The notes below the pieces were generated by a model, which worked only from the letters and a program-made list of their open reading frames with translations, made no database searches and was not told the DNA's origin. From the NCBI RefSeq assembly GCF_014201505.1, contig NZ_JACHEO010000020.1:1-64000 (forward strand): 64,000 nt of DNA, in the 5' to 3' direction. The translations under genes were made by a program, and so were the position numbers. Below, in pieces: positions 44,391 to 52,801 of the stretch. Each line of letters opens with the position of its first letter. Position 1 is the stretch's first letter. This stretch comes from Desulfoprunum benzoelyticum. GTDB lineage: Bacteria > Desulfobacterota > Desulfobulbia > Desulfobulbales > Desulfocapsaceae.

Positions 44391-46019
44391 ATGGCAGTTC
44401 CAAAATTAGAACAATTATCGAAAAGCGTCGTGCAGGGACCATCCTTGGCAACCGGAGCGATACCGACCAGGGACTGGATGGATATCCCGGTACATTTCAA
44501 GGAGGGCAATTACGCCTATCCGGCAAAAAAAGAGAAGGTCGAATACCTCGACAGTCAGAAGGGGCTTTCCTTTCCCAATGCCCGCATCTGGTCGCCGGAG
44601 GATGATGACTGGAAACTTCCCGAGGACTGGAAGGAGATCATTCTCAACGGCCTGAAGGAACGCCTGGGCAAGTTCCGGTCATTGAAGATATTCATGGACT
44701 GCTGTGTCCGCTGCGGTGCTTGTGCCGATAAATGCCATTTCTTCCTCGGCACCGGCGATCCGAAAAACATGCCGGTAATGCGGGCTGAACTGCTCAGATC
44801 GATCTACCGTAATGACTTTACCCTCGCAGGAAAACTTCTCGGTCGGATGGCTGGTGCCCGGGAAATGACGGTCGGCGTTCTCAAAGAATGGTTCATGTAT
44901 GCCTACCAGTGTACGGAGTGCAGACGTTGTTCCGTTTTCTGCCCGTATGGAATCGATACAGCTGAAATTACAATCATATTGAGGGAATTGCTGCATCTGG
45001 TCGGTGTCGGCATCAACTGGATCCTGGAACCGGTTTCCAACTCCAACCGAACCGGTAACCATATGGGACTCCAGCCTCATACCTATAAAGACAATGTCGA
45101 ATTTCTGGCTGATGACATCGAAAACCTGACTGGGGTAAGGATTAATCCACCTTTTAATAAAAAAGGTGCGGAAGTCCTTTTCATCACTCCTTCGGCAGAC
45201 GTTTTTGCCGAGCCCGGTCTCTATACCGCGATGGGGTACCTGATCCTGTTCGAGGCCATCGGACTCGATTACACTTGGTCGACCTATGCTTCGGAAGGCG
45301 GTAACTTCGGTTTGTTCACCAACAACGAATCGATGAAGAAACTCAATGCCAAGATGTACGCCGAGGCGAAGCGCTTGGGAGTCAAATGGATCCTTGGCGG
45401 TGAGTGCGGTCACATGTGGCGTGTCCTGCATCAGTACATGGATACGATGAACGGTCCGGCTGATTTCCTTGAGGTGCCGAAATCGCCGATCACTGGAACT
45501 GTCTTTGACAATACGGCTTCAACCAAGATGGTTCACATCAGTGAGTTTACTGCCGATCTGATCAAACATGGCAAGTTGAAACTTGATAAGAGCCGCAACA
45601 GCCATGTCAAAGCGACCTTCCATGATTCCTGCAATCCCGCACGGGCTATGGGGCTTTTGGATGAACCACGATATATCCTCGACCACGTTGTCGATTGGGT
45701 GGAGATGCCTGAGAACACGATTCGGGAGCAGACCTTCTGCTGCGGTTCAGGTACTGGTTTGAACACCGATGAGATCATGGAACTGAGGATGCGTTCGGGA
45801 TTACCTCGAGCAAACGCGGTTAAATACGTGCATGAGAAACATGATGTCAACATGCTTTCCTGCGTCTGTGCCATTGACCGGGCGACACTGACTTCGCTCA
45901 TGGATTACTGGAATCCCGGAGTACGGGTATGCGGTATATCCGAGCTGGTTGGTAATGCCCTTGTGCTTGAGGGTGAAACACGGGGCGAGTTGGATGACGG
46001 CCTTAGAACATTGCTTTAA
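44391..46019 (+). CDS. dsrK: DsrK, HdrD-like iron-sulfur subunit
   Basis: A 542-residue cytoplasm-facing Fe-S protein related to heterodisulfide reductase HdrD. Two ferredoxin-type clusters are seen: CCVRCGACADKCHF (about 103-116) and CTECRRCSVFCPYG (about 174-187). Two CCG-type cysteine regions follow, including SCNPARAMG and CCGSGTGLN, the signature of the noncubane catalytic cluster. It is proposed to reduce the DsrC trisulfide made during sulfite reduction. Fixed partner of DsrM. Confidence 0.97.
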   Translation: MAVPKLEQLSKSVVQGPSLATGAIPTRDWMDIPVHFKEGNYAYPAKKEKVEYLDSQKGLSFPNARIWSPEDDDWKLPEDWKEIILNGLKERLGKFRSLKIFMDCCVRCGACADKCHFFLGTGDPKNMPVMRAELLRSIYRNDFTLAGKLLGRMAGAREMTVGVLKEWFMYAYQCTECRRCSVFCPYGIDTAEITIILRELLHLVGVGINWILEPVSNSNRTGNHMGLQPHTYKDNVEFLADDIENLTGVRINPPFNKKGAEVLFITPSADVFAEPGLYTAMGYLILFEAIGLDYTWSTYASEGGNFGLFTNNESMKKLNAKMYAEAKRLGVKWILGGECGHMWRVLHQYMDTMNGPADFLEVPKSPITGTVFDNTASTKMVHISEFTADLIKHGKLKLDKSRNSHVKATFHDSCNPARAMGLLDEPRYILDHVVDWVEMPENTIREQTFCCGSGTGLNTDEIMELRMRSGLPRANAVKYVHEKHDVNMLSCVCAIDRATLTSLMDYWNPGVRVCGISELVGNALVLEGETRGELDDGLRTLL

Positions 46020-46046
46020 ATCCTGACCGGGATAGAGGAGCCACAC

Positions 46047-46442
46047 ATGTATAATAAAGGAACTATCATACCGGGGCTGGTGATCTTCATCGTCTTCGTG
46101 ACTTTCCCCCTTTGGTATAACGGATTGAATGCCGGTCCCGTGCCGAAACCTGACCTCCCGGTTGGCGAGAAGGAGTGTGTCGCTCCTGCCGGAGAGATGA
46201 GAGATAATCATATGAAATTGCTGAACGAGTGGCGTGATGCCGTCCTCCGAGACAACGATCGGGCCAACGTCAAGGTTGGCGGCAAAGAGTATCGCAAGGG
46301 ACTGCAGATGGCGTGCATGCAGTGTCATACCGACAAGGAGAAGTTCTGTGACTCCTGTCACACCTATGCTGCCGTATCCCCCACCTGCTGGGATTGCCAC
46401 CTGACCCCCGCCGAGGCGGCATCGAAGAAGGAGACGCACTAA
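46047..46442 (+). CDS. dsrJ: DsrJ, periplasmic triheme cytochrome c
   Basis: A 131-residue membrane-anchored cytochrome. An uncleaved-type N-terminal helix (about 6-24) is followed by three CxxCH heme sites: C90-H94 (CMQCH), C101-H105 (CDSCH) and C114-H118 (CWDCH). Known DsrJ proteins have one heme with unusual His/Cys ligation; C44 is the only cysteine outside the heme motifs and is the candidate. Its maturation needs CcsA-type machinery. GAGGAG precedes the ATG. The stop and the dsrO start share one base (TAATG). Confidence 0.96.
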   Translation: MYNKGTIIPGLVIFIVFVTFPLWYNGLNAGPVPKPDLPVGEKECVAPAGEMRDNHMKLLNEWRDAVLRDNDRANVKVGGKEYRKGLQMACMQCHTDKEKFCDSCHTYAAVSPTCWDCHLTPAEAASKKETH

Positions 46443-47266
46443 TGGATAATACGAGAAGAAAATTTCTGAAGATCGCCGGAGCCGCCGCCCTTGCCGGCAT
46501 GAGTGCACCTGCGATAGTGAAGTTGACCTCCCATACCGCCTTCGCCTCCGAGGATGCAGGGCATGCGACGCCAGCTCATGGTGAAGCCGGAGCCCATGGC
46601 GAGCCGGTTTCAACCGGGGTTCGTCTGGGCATGGTTATCGATATGCGGGTTTTTGCCGTTCAGCCGATGCTGCTTGATCAGGCTATCGCCGCCTGCAACA
46701 AGGTCCATAATATCCCCCATTTTACTGATCGCAAAAATGAGATAAAATGGATATGGAAGGCTCCCTATGCCAATGTCTTTCCGGAACAGGAGACCCTTCA
46801 TAAATCGGAAATGGCAAAGACCAAACCCTTTGCCGTTCTCTGCAATCATTGCGACAACCCCTCCTGCGTCAGGGTCTGTCCGACCAAGGCAACCTTCGTC
46901 CAGCCGGAAAACGGCATCGTCGGTATGGACTTCCATCGCTGCATCGGCTGCCGCTTCTGTATGGCTGCCTGCCCCTACGGGGCGAGGAGTTTCAACTGGC
47001 AGGATCCGCGACCGTTCATCACCAACTACAATCCCGATTTCCCGACCCGGATGCGCGGGGTGGTGGAGAAGTGCAACTTCTGCGGCGAGCGTCTGGCTCT
47101 CGGCCTCGAACCTGCCTGCGTTGAGGCCTGTAAAGGCACGGGTGCCATGGTCTTCGGGGATCTCAACGATCCGGCCTCGGAGATCAGAGGGGTTCTTGAC
47201 AAGGAATTTACGATTCAGCGAAATCCTGCTGCCGGCACCAGACCGTCAGTCTACTACATAGTGTGA
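46442..47266 (+). CDS. dsrO: DsrO, periplasmic ferredoxin-like subunit
   Basis: A 274-residue exported iron-sulfur protein. The Tat signal NTRRKFLKIAGAAALAG starts at residue 3. Four-cysteine clusters follow: CNHCDNPSCVRVCPTKA, CIGCRFCMAACPYG, and a third group around CNFCGERL and CVEACKG. It relays electrons between DsrJ and DsrP on the periplasmic face. The true start is ATG 46442, not the longer frame to 46394, because it gives the Tat motif at the N-terminus and couples to dsrJ. Confidence 0.96.
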   Translation: MDNTRRKFLKIAGAAALAGMSAPAIVKLTSHTAFASEDAGHATPAHGEAGAHGEPVSTGVRLGMVIDMRVFAVQPMLLDQAIAACNKVHNIPHFTDRKNEIKWIWKAPYANVFPEQETLHKSEMAKTKPFAVLCNHCDNPSCVRVCPTKATFVQPENGIVGMDFHRCIGCRFCMAACPYGARSFNWQDPRPFITNYNPDFPTRMRGVVEKCNFCGERLALGLEPACVEACKGTGAMVFGDLNDPASEIRGVLDKEFTIQRNPAAGTRPSVYYIV

Positions 47267-47273
47267 GGTTGTC

Positions 47274-48449
47274 ATGATCGAGAAAGTATTAAAAGGCAAA
47301 TCAACATACTGGATGTGGCTTGCGGTGCTCGGCACCTGTATTGCCATCGGTGCGGCCTGCTACGTGCGGCAGTACATGTTCGGCCTGGGGTTGACCGGTA
47401 TGAGCCGTGACGTTTCCTGGGGGCTGTATATTTCCCAGTTCACTTTTCTGGTCGGTGTTGCGGCCGGAGGTCTGATGCTGGTGCTCCCCTACTATGTCCA
47501 TGACTACAAGGCCTTCGGCCGGATCACGATCCTCGGCGAATTCCTCGCCATCTCGGCCCTGATCATGTGCCTGATGTTCATCATGGCCGATCTCGGTCAG
47601 CCGCTGCGGGGCCTCAATGTCGTCTTTTTTCCGACCCCTGGTTCCATGCTGTTCTGGGATATGTGCGTCCTGTGGGGATATCTGATTCTCAACTGTCTCT
47701 GCGGCTGGGTTATCCTGACCGCCGAGCGCAAGCAGGTCCATCCGCCGAAGTGGATCTACATCTTCGTGTATATTTCGATCCCCTTCGCCGTTTCGATCCA
47801 CACCGTCACCGCCATGCTGTACTGCGGTCTGCCGGGCCGGCACTTCTGGCTGTCGGCGATCATCGCTCCGCGGTTCCTGGCATCGGCCTTTGCCGCCGGC
47901 CCGTCGCTGATCGTCCTCGCTTGCCTGGTCCTGCGCAAGTTCGCTAACTTCGACGCCGGCAAGGAGGCGATCCAGAAACTGACCACGATTATCATGTATG
48001 CCGTGATCATCAACACCTTCTTCTTCCTGCTCGAGTTCTTCGTCGGCTACTATTCGGGGATGCCGGGACACATCCATAGTCTTGAGTACCTGTTCTTCGG
48101 TCTCGAGCATGATGGTCATGTCTACAACAATCTCGTCCCGTTCATGTGGACGGCAACGGCCTTCAGTTTCACCGGCCTGGGAATATTAGCGTATATGAAA
48201 ATCGCCAAGGTTTTCGATTATCGTCTGGTCGGTGTCGCTTCAGCCCTGATCTTCCTTTCCCTCTGGGCCGATAAGGGGCTCGGGTTCGTATTCGGCGGAT
48301 TTGTACCGAATCCCCTCAACGAAGTTACCGAGTATATTCCGACAGCCAATGAACTGGGGATCACCCTTGGTATCTGGGCGACCGGCTTTTTCATCCTGAC
48401 CCTGCTGTATAAGATCGCAGTCGGTGTTGAACACGAGATTGAAGCGTAA
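47274..48449 (+). CDS. dsrP: DsrP, NrfD-like quinone-interacting membrane subunit
   Basis: A 391-residue polytopic protein of the NrfD/PsrC family with about ten helices. Typical blocks are WGLYISQFTFLVGVAAGGLML, FIMADLGQPLRGLNV and WDMCVLWGYLILN. It exchanges electrons between the menaquinone pool and DsrO. Last gene of the operon, followed after 21 bases by a strong terminator. Confidence 0.96.
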   Translation: MIEKVLKGKSTYWMWLAVLGTCIAIGAACYVRQYMFGLGLTGMSRDVSWGLYISQFTFLVGVAAGGLMLVLPYYVHDYKAFGRITILGEFLAISALIMCLMFIMADLGQPLRGLNVVFFPTPGSMLFWDMCVLWGYLILNCLCGWVILTAERKQVHPPKWIYIFVYISIPFAVSIHTVTAMLYCGLPGRHFWLSAIIAPRFLASAFAAGPSLIVLACLVLRKFANFDAGKEAIQKLTTIIMYAVIINTFFFLLEFFVGYYSGMPGHIHSLEYLFFGLEHDGHVYNNLVPFMWTATAFSFTGLGILAYMKIAKVFDYRLVGVASALIFLSLWADKGLGFVFGGFVPNPLNEVTEYIPTANELGITLGIWATGFFILTLLYKIAVGVEHEIEA

Positions 48450-48470
48450 TCCGGTGCCATCCAAAGAAAA

Positions 48471-48499
48471 GCCCCCGAATTTTCGGGGGCTTTTTTTTT
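48471..48499 (+). terminator. Intrinsic terminator of the dsr operon
   Basis: GCCCCCGAA (48471-48479) pairs with TTCGGGGGC (48482-48490), followed by nine T residues and preceded by AAAA. Textbook structure. Confidence 0.96.
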
Positions 48500-48544
48500 G
48501 TTCCAGTCTCGGATATATTCCTACGGACAACTAATTCTGCCCAT

Positions 48545-49276
48545 GTGACAGATGTGAAAACATTCGTAGCGCAAAGAAGAGTTCTGATACTCTTTTACAC
48601 CTTCAGTAGTCAAACTCGCAATCTTTTGAATAACTTGGCGAAAGGACTGAATGAAGGTGGAGTCGAAGTCCGGCTGGAACAATTGAAGCCGTTGACACCG
48701 CCGCCATTTCCAGTCGGATCGTATATCGGAGCGCTAAAAATGATGGTTGCAGCTTTCCTCCGGCGCCCGGTCGCCGTAGCACCGCCTGACAAAACATGTT
48801 TTTCGCACTGGGACCTCGTTATCTGTGCCGGACCGACATGGTCGTATCATTTGAGCGGGCCGATGGTCTATTTTCTCCAGCAGTACTCTTCTGAAATGCT
48901 GGCAGGGAAAATCGTCCTGCCCCTCATATCCTGCAGGACCTATTGGCGGTTGCATGCCTGGGAGATGCGCAGGTATTTGTTGCGGTGCGGCGCCAGAGTC
49001 ATGCCTCCCCGGGTCTTTCAGCATCCTTGTCCGGGTCTGTGGTGTGCCATCGGGGTCTTTATCAAAATCACCGGGAAAATACCCAGAACCTGTCGGTCAT
49101 TGGTTCAACGGCATTGTCCGAGATTTGGGCACAGCCCGCAGCAGCTCGAAGAGGCAAGAGACCTGGGATCACGTCTTGCCGAGGTCTTGATGGCGGGACA
49201 AATCGATGAGAATTTCAGTGTCGAAGAAGTTGTCAGAACAGGGAACCGTCGAGATAGCTCAAATAGAGCGCGTTGA
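48545..49276 (+). CDS. Flavodoxin-like protein
   Basis: A 243-residue protein with a flavodoxin-type FMN fold. LILFYTFSSQTRNLLNNLAKGL near residues 14-35 is the phosphate-binding loop, and LVICAGPTWSYHLSGPMVYFL (about 89-109) matches the second flavin loop. It is longer than a simple flavodoxin, with a cysteine-containing C-terminal third that may be a membrane-associated or partner-binding region (WCAIGVFIKITG). Start is GTG 48545 or GTG 48554; no ATG fits. It follows the dsr terminator, and its last 44 bases overlap convergent pilD. Redox partner unknown. Confidence 0.7.
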   Translation: MTDVKTFVAQRRVLILFYTFSSQTRNLLNNLAKGLNEGGVEVRLEQLKPLTPPPFPVGSYIGALKMMVAAFLRRPVAVAPPDKTCFSHWDLVICAGPTWSYHLSGPMVYFLQQYSSEMLAGKIVLPLISCRTYWRLHAWEMRRYLLRCGARVMPPRVFQHPCPGLWCAIGVFIKITGKIPRTCRSLVQRHCPRFGHSPQQLEEARDLGSRLAEVLMAGQIDENFSVEEVVRTGNRRDSSNRAR

Positions 49277-50027
49277 TTTCCTGGAAGAAGAGCATATACA
49301 GCAAGGCGGCAAGCGAGAGAAAGGGGCCAAACGGGATTCGAGTCGCTAACCCTTCTTTACGTTCGATGACCATAACCAGGATGCCAACGAAAGCGCCGCT
49401 CATCGAGCTGGCAAAGATCACAAAAGGCAGTGCCTGCCAGCCGAGGAAGGCGCCGATCATGGCCAGCAGCTTGATGTCGCCGCCACCCATGCCTTCCTGC
49501 CGGCGCAGGAAGAAATAGATCAAGGCGATACCGTAGAGGACCCCGCCGCCGCAGACGATTCCGAGAAGGGAATCCAGCCACGAGATCAGAGGGGAGAAAA
49601 ATGAGAGGACGAAGCCGATCACAATCCCCGGCAGACTGATCATGTCAGGGATGATTTGATGCCGGAGGTCGATGAATATGACCACCAGCAGGGCGGCGCT
49701 GAAGCAAAAGAAACCGCCGGCGGTGACGGTCAGTCCGAATCGATAGACAATAGCAGTTGAAAGTAGTGCTAATGCCGCTTCCACCAGTGGATATTGCAGG
49801 GAAATTCGGCCTCGGCAGTGGCTGCACCGACCACCCAGGAAAATATAGCTGAGCAGGGGGATGTTTTCGTACCACCTGAGACCTGCCTGACATTTCGGGC
49901 AGTGCGAGGCGGGAAAGACAATCGACTCCTCCGGTTGTGGCAGGCGGAAAATCACAACGTTGAGAAAGCTGCCGACAATGGCGCCAAACAGAGCGGCGAA
50001 GGTCAAGATCAAAGGTTCGCTGTGCAT
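49233..50027 (-). CDS. pilD: Type IV prepilin peptidase
   Basis: A 264-residue membrane aspartic peptidase that cleaves and N-methylates type IV prepilins and pseudopilins. The zinc-type tetracysteine motif (CPKC and CSHC, about 43-71) marks the methyltransferase domain. The catalytic aspartates lie in IDLRHQIIPD and GMGGGDIKL. About seven membrane helices. Start is ATG 50027 (a TTG lies just before). No pilus genes are nearby. Confidence 0.95.
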   Translation of the reverse strand: MHSEPLILTFAALFGAIVGSFLNVVIFRLPQPEESIVFPASHCPKCQAGLRWYENIPLLSYIFLGGRCSHCRGRISLQYPLVEAALALLSTAIVYRFGLTVTAGGFFCFSAALLVVIFIDLRHQIIPDMISLPGIVIGFVLSFFSPLISWLDSLLGIVCGGGVLYGIALIYFFLRRQEGMGGGDIKLLAMIGAFLGWQALPFVIFASSMSGAFVGILVMVIERKEGLATRIPFGPFLSLAALLYMLFFQEINALYLSYLDGSLF

Positions 50028-50094
50028 CAAGGTAATCCGGCCTTATTCTGTTTAATGAGTAACAGGTGCTGATACCGACAACAATGTATCCACA

Positions 50095-50883
50095 ATGATG
50101 ACCCAATACCAGGAAAAAGCTGTTGTTATTCGAAGAGAGCAACTGTCCGCCGACAACGTCCGTCTCACCTTCGAATGTCCGGACATCGCTGCCGCCGCCT
50201 ACCCCGGGCAATTCGTGATGATCAGGGTAGGGACCGGCAACGACCCCTTGTTGCGGCGGCCTTTCTCCATCCACCAGGCCCACAAGGAAGGCCTTCTTCA
50301 GGTCTATTTCAAGATTGTCGGGCGGGGAACCGAGATGCTTGCCGAGGTCGGGGAGGGTGCGGAAGTTTCGATTCTCGGACCACTCGGCAGGGGTTTTCGT
50401 CTTGTCGAGTCGCCCGCCTGCCTGGTCGGAGGGGGGCTGGGGATTGCCCCGCTCCTCTTTCTCGCCCGGGAATTGAGCCGGCTGCAGCGGGATTGTGGAC
50501 TTGATACCGTTATCCTCGGAGGTCGCAGCAGAAGCGAAGTTGAGCCACTGGTAAAAGATTTCGAACAGTTCGGGATGACCGTGGTAACGACTACGGACGA
50601 TGGATCGTACGGTCAGCGTGGTTTCGTCACCGCCGCCTTTTCCTCTCTCTCTCTGCCTGCTTCATGCGCTGTCTATTGCTGCGGCCCGGAGCCGATGATG
50701 GCCGGGATGAACGTCCTCTGTCGAGCGCGTGGAAATTCCTGCCAGGTCTCGGTCGAGAGCGTCATGGCCTGCGGCATGGGGGCATGCCTCGGGTGCAGCA
50801 AACCAACCCGGGGTGGCGGCTATGTCCATGTCTGTGTCGACGGACCGGTCTTCGATGCGGAGGAGATGGTATGGAATATCTGA
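50095..50883 (+). CDS. pyrK: Dihydroorotate dehydrogenase B, electron-transfer subunit
   Basis: A 262-residue ferredoxin-reductase-like protein binding FAD and a [2Fe-2S] cluster; it passes electrons from PyrD to NAD. Seen: the FAD motif PLLRRPFSIHQ, the nucleotide loop CLVGGGLGIAPLLFLAREL, and C-terminal cluster ligands in CGMGACLGCSKP plus a later cysteine. Tandem ATG at 50095/50098. The 3' end overlaps pyrD by 13 bases. Confidence 0.96.
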   Translation: MMTQYQEKAVVIRREQLSADNVRLTFECPDIAAAAYPGQFVMIRVGTGNDPLLRRPFSIHQAHKEGLLQVYFKIVGRGTEMLAEVGEGAEVSILGPLGRGFRLVESPACLVGGGLGIAPLLFLARELSRLQRDCGLDTVILGGRSRSEVEPLVKDFEQFGMTVVTTTDDGSYGQRGFVTAAFSSLSLPASCAVYCCGPEPMMAGMNVLCRARGNSCQVSVESVMACGMGACLGCSKPTRGGGYVHVCVDGPVFDAEEMVWNI

Positions 50884-51812
50884 ACGGCGGCGTGCGGATC
50901 CCGGATCTCCGCGTCGATATCGGTCCTCTCTCTCTTGCCAATCCGGTGATGACTGCCTCCGGGACCTTTGGTTATGCCCGGGAATTCGAGTCACTCCTCA
51001 ACCTCCGCCGTCTCGGGGCCATCATCGTCAAGGGGATATCTCTTCATCCCCGCTCCGGCAATCCGCCGCCTCGGATCATTGAAACCGCCTGCGGCATGTT
51101 GAATGCGATCGGCCTGCAGAATGTCGGAGTCGACCGGTTTATCGTGGAGAAGATCCCCTACCTCGGCACGCTCGGGGTGCCGATTATCGTCAATATTCTT
51201 GGTGACAGCCTCGATGAGTACCGGCACATCACCGAAAAGCTCTCGGGCTGCGGAACGGTTGCGGCCATCGAGATCAACATTTCCTGCCCCAATGTGAAAA
51301 AGGGCGGCGTCGCCTTCGGCGCCGATCCGGCGATGGCGGCGGCGGTCACCCGTACTGTCAGGGAGGCGGCCGCCGTTCCGGTGATCGTAAAACTTTCGCC
51401 CAATGTCACCGATGTCACGGTCATCGCCAAGGCCGTCGAGGATGGCGGGGCCACCGCCGTGTCATTGATCAACACCCTGATTGGCATGGCCATCGATCTC
51501 AAGCGGCGCCGGCCGGCGCTGGCCAATGTCTGTGGCGGTCTATCCGGTCCGGCGATCAAGCCGGTGGCTCTGCGCATGGTCTACCAGGTCGCCCAGGCCG
51601 TTTCCATCCCGATCATCGGCATTGGCGGGATCGCCACGGCAGAGGATGCGCTTGAATTCATGCTGGCCGGAGCGACGGCGGTGCAGATTGGGACTGCCAA
51701 CTTCGTCAACCCGCGGGCGAGTGAGGAGGTTGTCGATGGTATCGGCAACTATGTGCTGCAGGAAAAACTTCCTTCGGTCCGTGAGGTCATCGGAGCCCTG
51801 GAGACCGGATGA
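50871..51812 (+). CDS. pyrD: Dihydroorotate dehydrogenase B, catalytic subunit
   Basis: A 313-residue FMN enzyme oxidising dihydroorotate to orotate. Catalytic-cysteine block INISCPNVKKGG, the early TASGTFGYAREF, and late IGIGGI and GATAVQIGTANF are class 1B signatures. A longer frame starts at 50664 inside pyrK, but ATG 50871 gives the normal N-terminus and overlaps pyrK. Completes pyrimidine genes that start here with carAB. Confidence 0.96.
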   Translation: MEYLNGGVRIPDLRVDIGPLSLANPVMTASGTFGYAREFESLLNLRRLGAIIVKGISLHPRSGNPPPRIIETACGMLNAIGLQNVGVDRFIVEKIPYLGTLGVPIIVNILGDSLDEYRHITEKLSGCGTVAAIEINISCPNVKKGGVAFGADPAMAAAVTRTVREAAAVPVIVKLSPNVTDVTVIAKAVEDGGATAVSLINTLIGMAIDLKRRRPALANVCGGLSGPAIKPVALRMVYQVAQAVSIPIIGIGGIATAEDALEFMLAGATAVQIGTANFVNPRASEEVVDGIGNYVLQEKLPSVREVIGALETG

Positions 51813-51921
51813 ACCTGTCACTGACCTGCAGACGCTCTTCCCTGTTGCAGAGCGATTGCCCGGATGTCGACGATCGGTTGAAACATCAGAGAAGAGATAT
51901 CTGAATCCAACAGAGCCAACT

Positions 51922-52761
51922 ATGGCGGAAATTAACGGGAAATCGGAGGTGTATGGGATAGTCGGCAACCCCGTCGGCCATTCACTGAGTCCGCTCATGC
52001 ACAACGCCGCCTTCGCCGCCCTGAGTGAAAACCGGGTGTACGTGGCGTTTCAGGTGGATGACATCGTTGATGCGGTCAAGGGTATCCGTGCCTTGAATAT
52101 CAGGGGGGTGAGTGTGACAATCCCGCACAAGGAGTCGATCATTCCCTGCCTCGATGCGGTTGATCCGGTGGCGTTGAAGATCGGGGCCGTCAATACGGTC
52201 AATGTCGTCGGCCAGGGGGAGGCGAAACTTCTCTGCGGCTCCAACACCGACTGGGTTGGGGCCAACCGGGCCCTCTCCAATCATATCGAACTGCAGGGGC
52301 GACACGTCATGCTCCTCGGCGCCGGAGGATCGGCCAGGGCCCTCGCCTTTGGTCTGATGGAGGCCGGGGCCAGGGTCAGTATCTGTAGCCGGACCGAGGC
52401 GCGGGGGCGAAAACTGGCGGCCGACCTGCGCTGCCCGTGGCACTCTCTGACCGATATCGAGCAGTTGGCCGGGGACGTGCTTGTCAACGCCACCTCCGTC
52501 GGTATGGGTCCGAAGTCCGATGAAAGCCTTCTCCCCAGTGGCCATCTCAAAAACTTTGCCGTCGTTATGGATATCGTCTATTCTCCATTCGAAACGAGGT
52601 TGCTGCGAGATGCCAGGGAGGCCGGGTGTAAGGTTGTCTATGGCCTGGAGATGCTGCTGTATCAAGGTGTGGCCCAGTTTGAACTGTGGACCGGCCAGGC
52701 CGCCCCGGTGGAGCTGATGCAGAAGGTGTTATGGCGGGCCACCGGAAACAGCGCGCAATAA
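51922..52761 (+). CDS. aroE: Shikimate dehydrogenase
   Basis: A 279-residue NADP enzyme of aromatic amino-acid synthesis. Substrate-binding start YGIVGNPVGHSLSPLMHNAAF, catalytic lysine in SVTIPHKE, the NTDWVG block, the NADP loop LLGAGGSARALAFGL, and DIVYSPFET. The open frame runs upstream into pyrD; ATG 51922 is the only start giving the normal N-terminus. Ribosome site weak. Forms a pair with aroA 40 bases downstream. Confidence 0.95.
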   Translation: MAEINGKSEVYGIVGNPVGHSLSPLMHNAAFAALSENRVYVAFQVDDIVDAVKGIRALNIRGVSVTIPHKESIIPCLDAVDPVALKIGAVNTVNVVGQGEAKLLCGSNTDWVGANRALSNHIELQGRHVMLLGAGGSARALAFGLMEAGARVSICSRTEARGRKLAADLRCPWHSLTDIEQLAGDVLVNATSVGMGPKSDESLLPSGHLKNFAVVMDIVYSPFETRLLRDAREAGCKVVYGLEMLLYQGVAQFELWTGQAAPVELMQKVLWRATGNSAQ

Positions 52762-52801
52762 TAATGAACGTGACAGCAGGCGTGTATGACGAGGGAAGAC
52801 G

